From Mucilaginibacter ginsenosidivorans (GTDB taxonomy: Bacteria; Bacteroidota; Bacteroidia; Sphingobacteriales; Sphingobacteriaceae): a stretch of DNA of 64,000 bases. The stretch spans positions 1,426,001-1,490,000 of the forward strand of contig NZ_CP042436.1 in the NCBI RefSeq assembly GCF_007971025.1, written 5' to 3'. Made by a program: the position numbers and the translations under genes. This document shows positions 36,148 through 44,578 of the stretch, in pieces (positions within the stretch are counted from its first letter, which is position 1; each line of letters begins with the position of its first letter). Under the pieces are notes generated by a model. That model made no database searches. It saw only the letters and a program-made list of their open reading frames with translations, and was not told where the DNA came from.

Positions 36148-36566
36148 TTAAAATTGTATTGGATTCTAATATTCTGCTGGTGGTAATTGGCAGAAAAAGC
36201 CGGTTCAAACCAATTTGGGATGCCTTTATTGAGGGGCGATATCGGCTTATTATTTCAGATGAAATTACCTATGAGTATGAAGAGGTGCTCCAGCAGCATT
36301 CCGCCCCCGGCGTATCTGCAATAGTTATGGAAGTCTTTATTGAATCACCTGATGTTATTTTTCAGCACGTATATTACAATTGGAACGCCATTAAGGCTGA
36401 TCCGGATGATGACAAATTTTTTGATGCTGCTGTAGCCGCAAATGCTGATTACCTGGTGACAAACGATACTCATTTCAATATTATCAACGAATCTGATTTC
36501 CCATCGGTCAAAGTTATTTCAGCCAATACTTTCCTGGAGTTGCTTTGTGAAACGAACGAATTATAA
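36147..36566 (+). CDS. PIN-domain toxin (VapC-like ribonuclease)
   Basis: PIN toxins cut RNA with a cluster of acidic residues. The protein shows VLDSNILLVV, ISDEITYEYEEVL, DPDDDKFFDAAVAANADYLVTNDTHF. This places it in the putative PIN-family toxin component group related to COG1569. Alignment with the paralogue at 40739 predicts an N-terminus of the form M-I-K-I-V-L-D-S-N, but no ATG, GTG or TTG exists at that point. The frame gives CTG (36144) or ATT (36147), overlapping the antitoxin stop; the first ordinary start is TTG at 36159. I place the start at 36147 tentatively. Confidence 0.75.
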   Translation: MKIVLDSNILLVVIGRKSRFKPIWDAFIEGRYRLIISDEITYEYEEVLQQHSAPGVSAIVMEVFIESPDVIFQHVYYNWNAIKADPDDDKFFDAAVAANADYLVTNDTHFNIINESDFPSVKVISANTFLELLCETNEL

Positions 36567-36607
36567 ATTAAGCTAAACAATCCCCATAATTCCTAACTTT
36601 AGGAATT

Positions 36608-38113
36608 ATGTTACCACTCCTGCTTGCCTCCCAGATCCGCGAAGCCGACGCCCATACGGTAGCGCACGAGCCTATTGCTTCTATCGATCTGATGGAGCGT
36701 GCCTCTAAGGCTTTTGTCGGTTGGTTTGTCAACCATTTTCCTGATAAAAATAAAAATATTGCCATTTATTGCGGAACCGGGAACAACGGCGGCGACGGTG
36801 TTGCCATTGCGCGCATGCTGTACGACCACGGCTACGAGGCGTTATCGGTTAAAATTGCGCGTTTTTCGTCGCGTTCCACTGATGAGTTCGACAAAAATCT
36901 TGCCCGGTTAAAGCGGCTTGATGTTCCGTTAACCGAAATGGAAAACGGCGACGATCTGCCCGAAGAAAGCAACGGAATCGTGATCGATGCATTGCTTGGG
37001 ACGGGTTTGAACAAACCCCTCGAAGGAGAGTATGAAAAGCTGGTTAAATATTTAAACAGTGTTAAATGCACTATGGTAGCAGTGGATATACCTACCGGCT
37101 TTTTTGCTGACGGCGAAATTGACCCGGATGCCACTATTCTGAAAGCCGATCTCGTCATCACTTTTCAACAACCAAAGATCAACTTCCTGCTGCCCGAATC
37201 AGGTCCTTATATAGGTTGCCTTGAAGTTGTTCATATCGGCCTTGACGAAAAATTCATCCGTTCGTTGAATTCACCTTACCAATTGGTTGAAGAAAAGGAC
37301 ATTCGCGCTAAGTTAAAGCACAGGAAGCGTTTTACTAATAAAGGAACCTATGGCCACGCGCTTATTATAGCCGGTCAGCCCGAGACAATGGGAGCGGCGC
37401 TGTTAAGCTCCTCAGCCTGCGCTTATGCAGGTGCCGGACTGACAACGGCATGCATACCTGAGAACGGACTGATAGCTTTAAACAACCACCAGCCGGAAGT
37501 TATGGCCATAGTGAGGAAAGAAAAGGAATTGCCCGATGTGGACTGGCCGAAATTTAGCACGATAGCTATAGGGCCTGGATTGGGCAAAGACGCAGCCTCT
37601 TTAAAATTATTTACCCGGGTGCTCGCGAGTTTCGACAGGCCCGTGGTTATCGATGCCGATGCCATCAATATGCTTGCTTCAAATCCCGACCTATGGAAAC
37701 ATGTGCCAAAAGGCTCCATACTTACGCCGCACGTTAAAGAGTTCGACCGCCTGTTTGGCGAGCATAAAAGCTGGTGGCAGCGTTTGCAAACAGGTAAACA
37801 ACAGGCAAAAAATTATGACGTTTACATCGTCCTGAAAAACGACTATACCATAACCATTACGCCCGTCGAAAAATTTTACTTCAATTCAACCAGCAATGCG
37901 GCGATGGCGAGCGGTGGTATGGGCGATGTGTTAACCGGTATAATAGCCGCCTTGCTTGCACAAAAGTATTCTTCGGAAGACGCCTGCATTATCGGCAACT
38001 ATATTCATGGGAAGGCTGGTGACGAACTGGCGCTGCCAAACCGTATGTATGCGGTGCTGCCGGGCAGGCTGATAACGCAACTGCCGGTTACCATGGTAAA
38101 ATTGATGGCATAA
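36608..38113 (+). CDS. nnr: Bifunctional NAD(P)H-hydrate epimerase/ADP-dependent dehydratase
   Basis: This 501-residue fusion repairs damaged NAD(P)H. The N-terminal YjeF domain (to about residue 215, with YCGTGNNGGDGVAIARML) interconverts R- and S-NADHX. The C-terminal ribokinase-like domain (from about 230, with GTYGHALIIAG, GPGLGKDAAS, VIDADAIN and the final GGMGDVLTGIIAALL) dehydrates S-NADHX using ADP. The start ATG at 36608 gives the normal N-terminus. The gene has its own terminator and lies between two toxin-antitoxin modules. Confidence 0.96.
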   Translation: MLPLLLASQIREADAHTVAHEPIASIDLMERASKAFVGWFVNHFPDKNKNIAIYCGTGNNGGDGVAIARMLYDHGYEALSVKIARFSSRSTDEFDKNLARLKRLDVPLTEMENGDDLPEESNGIVIDALLGTGLNKPLEGEYEKLVKYLNSVKCTMVAVDIPTGFFADGEIDPDATILKADLVITFQQPKINFLLPESGPYIGCLEVVHIGLDEKFIRSLNSPYQLVEEKDIRAKLKHRKRFTNKGTYGHALIIAGQPETMGAALLSSSACAYAGAGLTTACIPENGLIALNNHQPEVMAIVRKEKELPDVDWPKFSTIAIGPGLGKDAASLKLFTRVLASFDRPVVIDADAINMLASNPDLWKHVPKGSILTPHVKEFDRLFGEHKSWWQRLQTGKQQAKNYDVYIVLKNDYTITITPVEKFYFNSTSNAAMASGGMGDVLTGIIAALLAQKYSSEDACIIGNYIHGKAGDELALPNRMYAVLPGRLITQLPVTMVKLMA

Positions 38114-38118
38114 AAAAA

Positions 38119-38147
38119 GCGGCCGTAGTATTATCCGGCCGCATTTT
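38119..38147 (+). terminator. Intrinsic terminator after nnr
   Basis: GCGGCCG (38119-38125) pairs with CGGCCGC (38136-38142) and is followed by ATTTTTAATT, five bases after the nnr stop codon. Confidence 0.85.
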
Positions 38148-38322
38148 TAATTAATATATTAACTGATCTTATAAAGAACGAAATACTCTTACTGTAGGTT
38201 TATTTACAAGACGTTGGTATTGAGTATTTGTTACACTATGGTACCTTACGCCCCGGTTTTTTAACAAAAATTAACAATTGAGCGACATATTGTGTGCCAA
38301 ACTCACCTTTGGTAACAAAAAA

Positions 38323-38347
38323 GTCCCGGAACTGTTTGCACCGGGAC
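38323..38347 (-). terminator. Intrinsic terminator after the anti-sigma gene
   Basis: GTCCCGG (38323-38329) pairs with CCGGGAC (38341-38347). On the minus strand the stem is followed by TTTTTTGTTACC, ending the RskA-like transcript 26 bp after its stop codon. The 170 bp between this and the nnr terminator show nothing else. Confidence 0.8.
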
Positions 38348-38372
38348 CTTTCAATATTAAAATATCTTCCTT

Positions 38373-39200
38373 TTAGAATTTGCCAATAACCACCATTGCA
38401 TCCATGGTTGGCGTTGGGCTGCCGCCGCGTTTTTCAAGCGTAACAGCAAATGCATCGGCTGATGCTATCGACTGCATTTGTTTCATATCCTTAGAAGTGG
38501 TATCAGCATCAAAAACGCCGAGGCTAACCGGGGTTTTGCCTACAATGGCCCACAACTGGTACTGGTGCGCCTGGTCGTTAGCGGGCATTTTGGCATCGGC
38601 CATATCTATCCAAACCTTCTTTTTAACCGGGCTCCACGCAACGCTCAAACCCGCGTCAGGCGATTTCGGCGTACCGCCCATCCTGATCACCTTATAGGAA
38701 CGGTCGCGTAATACCCCGATCTCGTCGTCCTTAAAACTAACTGTATTGGCAAACTTCTGGTTTTGGCTTTGCAACGATGCAACAAGGTTATTTGACACCT
38801 GTAGCCGGTTATAAACCGATATCAGCGCTATCACGCTTGCTATAAGCAACGCCAGGCAGGCGGCAAAAGCATATTTATAAATGTTGGTCGTTTTTGGCTT
38901 CTCAAATGGTATAACTTTTGGCTCAGGCGCTTTTTCCTTCGATGCAAAATTCCGGTCGTCGCCAAGGTTTACAACCAGGCTGTTCAATATACGGTCGCGC
39001 AAATTTTCTGCAGGGTCCACTTCATTTGCCTTTGCATATAATTCAAGCGACTTTTCGATCTCCTCCAATTCAGCTTTTATCGCCGGGTGTTTCGCAGCCA
39101 TAGCCTCCACCTCGAGTTTTTCCTCGTGTGAGACATCGCCTAAAACATAAAGTTCCAGTATCCCCGATTCGATATATGCTTTTATATCTTCCACTGTCAA
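38373..39200 (-). CDS. Anti-sigma factor, RskA family
   Basis: The 275-residue protein has an N-terminal cytoplasmic sigma-binding region (MTVEDIKAYIESGILELYVL, then GDVSHEEKLEVEAMAAKHP), one membrane helix at about 108-130 and a periplasmic RskA domain (GGTPKSPDAGLSVAWSPVKK, DQAHQYQLWAIVGKTPVSLG, FAVTLEKRGGSPTPT). It holds the adjacent ECF sigma factor inactive until regulated proteolysis. Its ATG overlaps the sigma gene stop by 4 bp, so the pair is translationally coupled. It ends at a terminator. Confidence 0.93.
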   Translation of the reverse strand: MTVEDIKAYIESGILELYVLGDVSHEEKLEVEAMAAKHPAIKAELEEIEKSLELYAKANEVDPAENLRDRILNSLVVNLGDDRNFASKEKAPEPKVIPFEKPKTTNIYKYAFAACLALLIASVIALISVYNRLQVSNNLVASLQSQNQKFANTVSFKDDEIGVLRDRSYKVIRMGGTPKSPDAGLSVAWSPVKKKVWIDMADAKMPANDQAHQYQLWAIVGKTPVSLGVFDADTTSKDMKQMQSIASADAFAVTLEKRGGSPTPTMDAMVVIGKF

Positions 39201-39748
39201 TTAAAATGTTTCCTCAACTGCACTATTGCCATCCTCAACCGTGTTTTTATTGTACCCAAAGGCACGCCGAGTTCGTCGGCGGCTTCTACATGGGTATAAC
39301 CTTTAAAATATACCAGGTCGAGAATCGATTTCTGCTCGGGTTTCAGTTTGTCGACAAGGTCCTTAATGCCCATCAGCTCCGGCTTGTAAACAGTGTTCCT
39401 CTGCTCATCGATAAAAGTTACGTTATTTTCGAGTTCCTGGTTTTTATTCTGGTTCTTGAAATCCTTCGATCTGATCTTGTCTATGGCCAGGTTTCGCGCA
39501 ATATTGACCATCCAGGTAAATAGCCGGCCTTTATCAGAGCTATAAGTAGTAAATGAATTCCATATCTTAACAAAGGTATCCTGTAAAACATCCTCCGCTG
39601 TTGCGGTATCGACGACGATACGCGAAATTACGCCATACAACGACGAGGAATACATGTCATACAGCGCTTCAACCGCTATTTTTTCGCGGTTGCGTAATGC
39701 GCGTATAAGTTCATCTTCTGAAAGAGATATTTTAAGTTTCCTGGCCAA
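39197..39748 (-). CDS. ECF sigma factor (SigK-like), partner of the RskA protein
   Basis: The 183-residue protein has sigma region 2 (ALYDMYSSSLYGVISRIV, AEDVLQDTFVKIWNSF, GRLFTWMVNIARNLAIDKIR) and region 4 (LKPEQKSILDLVYFKGYTHV, then LGVPLGTIKTRLRMAIVQLR). The order sigma then RskA-type anti-sigma, overlapping by ATGA, is that of the SigK/RskA class found throughout Bacteroidota. The upstream gene lipA is on the same strand, 26 bp away, so read-through from lipA is possible. Confidence 0.95.
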   Translation of the reverse strand: MARKLKISLSEDELIRALRNREKIAVEALYDMYSSSLYGVISRIVVDTATAEDVLQDTFVKIWNSFTTYSSDKGRLFTWMVNIARNLAIDKIRSKDFKNQNKNQELENNVTFIDEQRNTVYKPELMGIKDLVDKLKPEQKSILDLVYFKGYTHVEAADELGVPLGTIKTRLRMAIVQLRKHFN

Positions 39749-39774
39749 TCCGTTGTGAATATAGGGAGCTTTGG

Positions 39775-40653
39775 TTACATTTCAAACAGGTGTTTTTCTG
39801 CATGATAAGAGGAACGAACCAATGGCCCGCTCTCCACGTACCTGAAACCCATATCAAGGCCTATTTGTTTGTATTTATTAAATTGATCGGGATGTATCCA
39901 GTCGATAACAGGATGATGGCTGCGGGTCGGCTGTAAATATTGGCCCAGGGTTAGTATATGCACCCCGGCCTCATATAGATCGTTCATTGCTTCAACTACA
40001 TCCTCTTCCGTTTCGCCCAGGCCAAGCATAATACCCGATTTGGTGCGAAGCCCCGCTTGTGATATATGCCTTAAACATTCAAGGCTGCGGTCGTATTTTG
40101 CCTGTATCCTTACCTCTTTTGTCAGGCGGCGGACAGTTTCCAGGTTGTGCGAAACCACTTCGGGCCTGGTTTCTAAAACCCTTTCAAGGTTTTCCCATAT
40201 GCCCCTGAAATCAGGAAGCAGGGTTTCGAGTGTCGTTTCGGGGCTTTCCCGGCGGATGGCATTGATCGTTTCGGCCCAGATGATGGAGCCGCCATCTTTC
40301 AGATCATCACGATCGACGGAGGTAATTACGCAATGCTTTACCTGCATCAGCTTTACTGAGTTGGCCACGCGGCCGGGCTCGTCCATATCAACCGCAAGCG
40401 GCCTTCCGGTTGCCACGGCACAAAAAGAGCACGAACGTGTGCAGATGTTGCCCAATATCATAAATGTAGCAGTCCCCGCTCCCCAGCATTCGCCCATATT
40501 AGGGCAATTGCCGCTTTCGCAAATGGTATGCAGCTTATGTGTATCCACCAGGTTGCGTACCTGGGCGTACTCTTTCCCCACAGGAAGTTTCACCCTCAAC
40601 CAATCGGGTTTGCGCTGGGTTTGATTTACAGGAACTACCGGTAATTCGATCAT
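39775..40653 (-). CDS. lipA: Lipoyl synthase
   Basis: A radical-SAM enzyme that inserts two sulfurs into octanoyl groups on lipoyl domains. The 292-residue protein carries the auxiliary-cluster cysteines C45, C50 and C56 ([12 protein letters not shown]) and the radical-SAM cysteines C71, C75 and C78 (CTRSCSFC). The C-terminal RSSYHAE Ser that ligates the auxiliary cluster is also present. Length and motifs are normal. The lipB partner is not in the window. Confidence 0.97.
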   Translation of the reverse strand: MIELPVVPVNQTQRKPDWLRVKLPVGKEYAQVRNLVDTHKLHTICESGNCPNMGECWGAGTATFMILGNICTRSCSFCAVATGRPLAVDMDEPGRVANSVKLMQVKHCVITSVDRDDLKDGGSIIWAETINAIRRESPETTLETLLPDFRGIWENLERVLETRPEVVSHNLETVRRLTKEVRIQAKYDRSLECLRHISQAGLRTKSGIMLGLGETEEDVVEAMNDLYEAGVHILTLGQYLQPTRSHHPVIDWIHPDQFNKYKQIGLDMGFRYVESGPLVRSSYHAEKHLFEM

Positions 40654-40738
40654 AATGCAAAGGTATGTAAAAACACCCTAACCCCGTAAACGGGCAATTT
40701 ATTTTAAAAGCCCCGGGGCGATATTTACAATGAATTGA

Positions 40739-41158
40739 TCAAAGTGTATTTGATTTTTTCAAGAGATCTTCAAATTCATCTATACTGAGAATGGGTATTG
40801 ACGGAAAACCAATATGCTTTAATATATTGAAATGACTGTCGTTTGTGACAATAAAGTCGGCATTTGCAGCGAATGCGCAATCCACAAATTTATTATCATC
40901 TTCATCCTTATCGATCAAACGGAGGTTATAAAAAATTGTCGTCAGTATGGCGTTCGATAATTCAGTTATTGACCGTATCACATTGATGGCTACCTCGGGA
41001 TGCCAATGCAAGGATAATTGTTCTTCGTATTCAGTTAAAATCTCATTAGTATAGGCAATTTGTATTCTTTTGGTTAGAATCAATTGGTACAGCCAATGGT
41101 ATTTTGATTTTGAAGAAATGGAGACCAGTAACACATTCGTGTCCACTACAATTATCAC
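40739..41158 (-). CDS. PIN-domain toxin (VapC-like), second copy
   Basis: The 139-residue protein (MIIVVDTNVLLVSISSKSKY, TNEILTEYEEQL, DEDDNKFVDCAFAANADFIV, NDSHFNIL) is closely related to the PIN protein at 36147-36566 and has the same acidic residues (D6, the E in TEYEEQL, the D/E cluster and the D in TNDSHF). It follows the antitoxin-like gene by 6 bp. Such proteins are site-specific RNases held inactive by the partner. Confidence 0.85.
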   Translation of the reverse strand: MIIVVDTNVLLVSISSKSKYHWLYQLILTKRIQIAYTNEILTEYEEQLSLHWHPEVAINVIRSITELSNAILTTIFYNLRLIDKDEDDNKFVDCAFAANADFIVTNDSHFNILKHIGFPSIPILSIDEFEDLLKKSNTL

Positions 41159-41164
41159 GGTAGC

Positions 41165-41374
41165 TTACGATTTTTGATTAAGCCATTTTTCCATGTCCTG
41201 TTGAGTCAGGTTCTTTTCCTTCCATATGTCATCTGCCTGCGATATAGCTTTATCTGCATAAAATCCCGATAACAGGTCTTTTAATTCGATCAGGTCTTCG
41301 TTAGAAAGGTTTGTTTTGAACAACTTAAGTAATTCTATCTGAACGTTAGTAAGCGGATAATTCAGTACACTCAT
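41165..41374 (-). CDS. Putative antitoxin, second copy
   Basis: A 69-residue helical protein (MSVLNYPLTNVQIELLKLFK) with the same layout as the one at 35908: an N-terminal LTNVQIELLKLF helix, NEDLIELKDLLSGFYADKA and a C-terminal tail (QADDIWKEKNLTQQDMEKWL). It immediately precedes the PIN toxin and is presumed to neutralise it. No named antitoxin family is recognised. Confidence 0.7.
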   Translation of the reverse strand: MSVLNYPLTNVQIELLKLFKTNLSNEDLIELKDLLSGFYADKAISQADDIWKEKNLTQQDMEKWLNQKS

Positions 41375-41436
41375 GACTAATTAATTTATACTAATTTACA
41401 GATAAAGCGACTAAACGCAAAATGTATATCGGAAGA

Positions 41437-41766
41437 TCAGCTCAGTACCGACAGCGCTTCTTCAATGGATATATCGCCGTGTGACTGGTCGAGTATGCAT
41501 TCGCCGTCTTTGATAACCAATAATTGGGGCGATTCGTGATGCACATGGAAATCGTGCACAATTTGATTGGATATGTCGCGGTGCCTTATCAGGTCGAGGA
41601 AATAGATATGGAGCCCTTCGGGTAAATGTTCCTTGTCCATTTCAACCCTTCTTTTTGCCATCAGGCTGGTGGCACAACGGATGCTGTGTTTGAAAATAAT
41701 GCTATAGCCCTGTTGCTGTTTGATCTCTTTCACCTGCTCAGCAGACTCCAACGGTATCCAATTCAT
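41437..41766 (-). CDS. ytxJ: Bacilliredoxin-like protein YtxJ (monothiol)
   Basis: The 109-residue thioredoxin-fold protein has the family sequence SIIFKHSIRCATS with a single Cys31 in place of a CxxC, and the later VHHESPQLLVIKDGECILD strand with the cis-Pro. YtxJ/BrxC proteins are thought to remove bacillithiol from mixed disulfides. Its presence agrees with bshA at 25989. It is a single gene on the minus strand. Confidence 0.9.
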   Translation of the reverse strand: MNWIPLESAEQVKEIKQQQGYSIIFKHSIRCATSLMAKRRVEMDKEHLPEGLHIYFLDLIRHRDISNQIVHDFHVHHESPQLLVIKDGECILDQSHGDISIEEALSVLS

Positions 41767-41839
41767 AAAAATATCGATAATCTAATCCGCAAAAATAAGC
41801 AGCGAAAGACAAATTAGTTTTACAGAAAAGTAAAAATGA

Positions 41840-41950
41840 CTATCGGCTGTTTTTTGGATACGATCCGTAGGCCGGGCAAAGTTTGTTTGAACATGAGGCT
41901 ATGCTGCCTGCTATCAAAACTAAAAGGGCTATGTAAATTATCTTTTTCAT
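41840..41950 (-). CDS. Very short lipoprotein (36 residues)
   Basis: The ATG at 41950 opens a 36-codon frame: a lysine start (MKKIIYIALLVLIAGSIASC), a lipobox ending at Cys20, and a 16-residue mature tail containing CPAYGSYPKN. Despite its length it has a textbook lipoprotein signal. Tails of the form CPAYxxY are familiar in tiny Bacteroidota lipoproteins. Function unknown. It lies alone between ytxJ and ribH. Confidence 0.75.
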   Translation of the reverse strand: MKKIIYIALLVLIAGSIASCSNKLCPAYGSYPKNSR

Positions 41951-41980
41951 CGTTCAAATTACTTTCCGGTTAAACGTGTA

Positions 41981-42475
41981 TCAGCCGTTCAATGTTTCAG
42001 CCAGGCTTGCCATTTTTATGGCGGTTATTGCCGCCTCGTCACCTTTATTGCCGTGTTTGCCGCCGGCGCGGTCAATTGCCTGTTGTTGATTGTCGGTAGT
42101 TAATACCCCAAATATAACAGGTTTTGAATATTTTATGGCAACATTACTTATGCCATTTGCCACTGCGTTGCAAATAAAATCGAAATGCCGTGTTTCGCCC
42201 TGTATAACACAACCAAGACAAATTACCGCGTCCAGATGCAGGTTTTTTAATAATATGTCCGCACCCGATGTCAGCTCAAAGCTTCCCGGTACCGAATAGT
42301 TGAAGATATTATCGGGCAGGGCGCCGTTATTTACCAGGCTTTGATAAGCACCCTGGTACAGTGCATTGGTGATCTCCGCGTTCCATTCGGCTACAACTAT
42401 ACCAAAGCGGTATGGTGCCGCCGATGGGATGTCGGTGTCCGAAAAGTCGGAAAGGTTTTTTAATTGTGTCGCCAT
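41981..42475 (-). CDS. ribH: 6,7-Dimethyl-8-ribityllumazine synthase
   Basis: The enzyme condenses 5-amino-6-ribitylamino-uracil with dihydroxybutanone phosphate in riboflavin synthesis. The 164-residue protein has the family motifs FGIVVAEWNAEIT, VPGSFELTSGADIL, CLGCVIQGETRHFDFI (catalytic His in this loop) and PVIFGVLTTDNQQQAIDRAGG with GNKGDEAA. It follows the TPR gene after a terminator, so it should have its own promoter. Confidence 0.97.
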   Translation of the reverse strand: MATQLKNLSDFSDTDIPSAAPYRFGIVVAEWNAEITNALYQGAYQSLVNNGALPDNIFNYSVPGSFELTSGADILLKNLHLDAVICLGCVIQGETRHFDFICNAVANGISNVAIKYSKPVIFGVLTTDNQQQAIDRAGGKHGNKGDEAAITAIKMASLAETLNG

Positions 42476-42510
42476 TGTTTACAGGCTTCGAAGTTAATAA
42501 AAAAACAAAC

Positions 42511-42531
42511 GGCCTCATGATGAATGAGGCC
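42511..42531 (-). terminator. Intrinsic terminator after the TPR membrane protein gene
   Basis: GGCCTCAT (42511-42518) pairs with ATGAGGCC (42524-42531). On the minus strand the stem is followed by GTTTGTTTTTTTATTAAC, 25 bp past the stop of the TPR gene. Confidence 0.85.
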
Positions 42532-42556
42532 GCCTGATAATTTCAACATTATATTT

Positions 42557-43234
42557 TTACAGTTGGGCGTCAACCCTGGCAATATAGGCATCTATATTTT
42601 GCGCCTCGTTGCTTTCAGGATAGTCGCTCTTTAACTTTTTATAAGTGTCTGAAGCGTCTTTGTACTGTTTTTCAGCTTCGTAAACCAGGCCGAGTTTTTT
42701 CAGGTAAAACGGCGACAGAAATTTGTTGCTTGCCTTATCTGCTGCTTTTTTGAAATAAGTTTCAGCTTTGTCGTAATCTTTCATTTCAACATAAGCATCG
42801 CCGGTGCTGCCTAATGCTTCGGCTGCAACCATGCTGTCGCTGCCGCGGTAGTTGGTCAGGTTTTCTACCGCTTTACGAAACTCACCTTTATTCAAATAGG
42901 CAATACCCAGGTAGTAATAAGCCAGGTTTGCAGCTTTGGTATTGCTGTAATCGGCGATGATCTTTTCGAAACCAGGATAGCCGGCATCGCCTTTAATTGC
43001 TTTATCCCATTCTTTTTTGGCCCAAAAATCCTGCGCAACATACATTTGCTTATTGGCTGTTTCCTCGCGCGGGGCAAGATATAATTTCTGGTATCCCAGG
43101 TACAGGAGTATCATCAGGACGATAGCACCCGCTATAAAAACTAAACTTTTTTGGTTGTCGCGTACAAATTTGCCCGATTGTCCAAAATCATTTCTTGTTA
43201 CCGGAGCCTTGCTGTTCGCTTGCGTTTTCGACAT
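42557..43234 (-). CDS. Membrane-anchored TPR protein (YfgM-like)
   Basis: The 225-residue protein has a short cytoplasmic N-terminus, one membrane helix at about 29-50 (SLVFIAGAIVLMILLYLGYQ) and a periplasmic array of tetratricopeptide repeats (AANLAYYYLGIAYLNKGEF, AAEALGSTGDAYVEMKDYDK, SPFYLKKLGLVYEAEKQYKD). This layout matches the YfgM/Tol-Pal-associated class of envelope chaperone partners; the exact role is inferred only. Confidence 0.88.
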   Translation of the reverse strand: MSKTQANSKAPVTRNDFGQSGKFVRDNQKSLVFIAGAIVLMILLYLGYQKLYLAPREETANKQMYVAQDFWAKKEWDKAIKGDAGYPGFEKIIADYSNTKAANLAYYYLGIAYLNKGEFRKAVENLTNYRGSDSMVAAEALGSTGDAYVEMKDYDKAETYFKKAADKASNKFLSPFYLKKLGLVYEAEKQYKDASDTYKKLKSDYPESNEAQNIDAYIARVDAQL

Positions 43235-43308
43235 TTCTATTCTAAATTAAAGTTTGCAAAAATACGGTTTTCAAGTTTGTTAGCAATAGGTGGGTGCAAA
43301 TATTTGTT

Positions 43309-43465
43309 GATTAGTGATTTGTGATCTGTTAACTTGTAATTAGTGGTCGGTTGGCTTGTAATTGCCTGTTTGTAGTTTCAATTGATCTTATTTGACCGAT
43401 CCCCAATAACAGATTAACTAATCACCGGTTAACCAGTCACCAGTTAACTAACCACAAATCACTAC
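43309..43465. repeat. Large imperfect inverted repeat upstream of recF
   Basis: TAGTGATTTGTG (from 43312) pairs exactly with CACAAATCACTA near the right end (43453-43464). Several related GTTAAC/AATCACC/ACCAGTTAAC words lie between. The same arm words form the palindrome at 14512-14545. The right end merges into the recF promoter box TACCTTTG (43463-43470). Confidence 0.6.
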
Positions 43466-43470
43466 CTTTG
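43463..43470 (+). promoter_or_regulatory. TAnnTTTG box immediately upstream of recF
   Basis: TACCTTTG ends 7 nt before the recF ATG. With transcription starting about 4 nt past the box, the mRNA leader would be only a few nucleotides. Confidence 0.5.
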
Positions 43471-43477
43471 ACAACGA

Positions 43478-44578
43478 ATGTATCTCCAGCAATTATCTGT
43501 CATCAATTTTAAAAATTACGCCGAAGCCGGACTTGTATTCAGCGAGGGGGTAAATGCATTTACCGGCGATAACGGGGCAGGTAAAACCAACCTGCTGGAT
43601 GCCATACATTATCTTTCGCTTTGTAAAAGCTATTTTAACCCGATAGACAGCCAGCAGATAAAACAAGGGGCCGATTTTTTTATCATCAACGGTGTTTTTG
43701 ATAAAAATGCCGAGCTTAATACCATCTCGTGCGGTGTTAAACGCAACCAGAAAAAGCAATTTAAGCGCAATAAAAAGGAGTATAACCGCCTGGCCGACCA
43801 TATCGGTTTGTTCCCTCTGGTGATGATATCGCCTTATGATATCAGTATAATCATTGAAGGCAGCGAAGAACGCCGCAAGTTTATTGATAATGTGATCTCG
43901 CAAACCGATAACCGATACCTGGATGAGCTGATAGCTTATAATAAGGTATTGATAAACCGGAACGCTTTACTGAAGCGGATAGCCGATACCGGCAGGTACG
44001 ATCCTGATCTGCTGGCGGTGTTCGATGAGCAGCTCATTGCTTCGGGGAACCAGATATTTGAAAAACGCAAGGCTTTTATGGAAAGCTTTACGGAGATTTT
44101 TAATGAACACTACCGTTTTTTGAGCGAGCAAGCCGAGCAGGTCGACCTGGTTTACGAATCGCAATTGTTACAGGATGATTTTGCTTCGCTGTTAAAAAAG
44201 AGCACCGAGAAGGACCGCGCGCTCGAACGTACCACCATGGGTATTCACCGCGATGAACTTCAATTTGCCATTCACGGTATGCCGATGAAAAAATTCGGGT
44301 CGCAGGGGCAGCAAAAATCCTTCCTCATTGCCTTAAAGCTGGCGCAATACAGCTTTCTTTACAGGCAGAAAGGGTTTAAGCCTCTATTGTTGCTGGATGA
44401 TATTTTTGATAAATTAGATGATAAAAGGGTAACCAAGTTAATGCAAATGGTATCGAACCACGATTTTGGCCAGGTTTTTATAACCGACACCAGTGCAGCA
44501 AAAGTGGAGGGGATATTTAATAAGATAGGTGTGGATATCCGCCTGTTCGATATAAAGGGAGGGGAAGTAAATGCGTAA
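43478..44578 (+). CDS. recF: DNA replication and repair protein RecF
   Basis: RecF helps load RecA at single-strand gaps. The 366-residue SMC-like ATPase begins MYLQQLSVINFKNYAEAGL, with Walker A GDNGAGKTNLLDAI, then the LVMISPYDISIIIEGSEERRKFID segment, the signature GSQGQQKSFLIALKLAQ and Walker B LLLLDDIFDKLD. Length and order of motifs are normal. It overlaps the DUF721 gene by 8 bp. Confidence 0.97.
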   Translation: MYLQQLSVINFKNYAEAGLVFSEGVNAFTGDNGAGKTNLLDAIHYLSLCKSYFNPIDSQQIKQGADFFIINGVFDKNAELNTISCGVKRNQKKQFKRNKKEYNRLADHIGLFPLVMISPYDISIIIEGSEERRKFIDNVISQTDNRYLDELIAYNKVLINRNALLKRIADTGRYDPDLLAVFDEQLIASGNQIFEKRKAFMESFTEIFNEHYRFLSEQAEQVDLVYESQLLQDDFASLLKKSTEKDRALERTTMGIHRDELQFAIHGMPMKKFGSQGQQKSFLIALKLAQYSFLYRQKGFKPLLLLDDIFDKLDDKRVTKLMQMVSNHDFGQVFITDTSAAKVEGIFNKIGVDIRLFDIKGGEVNA

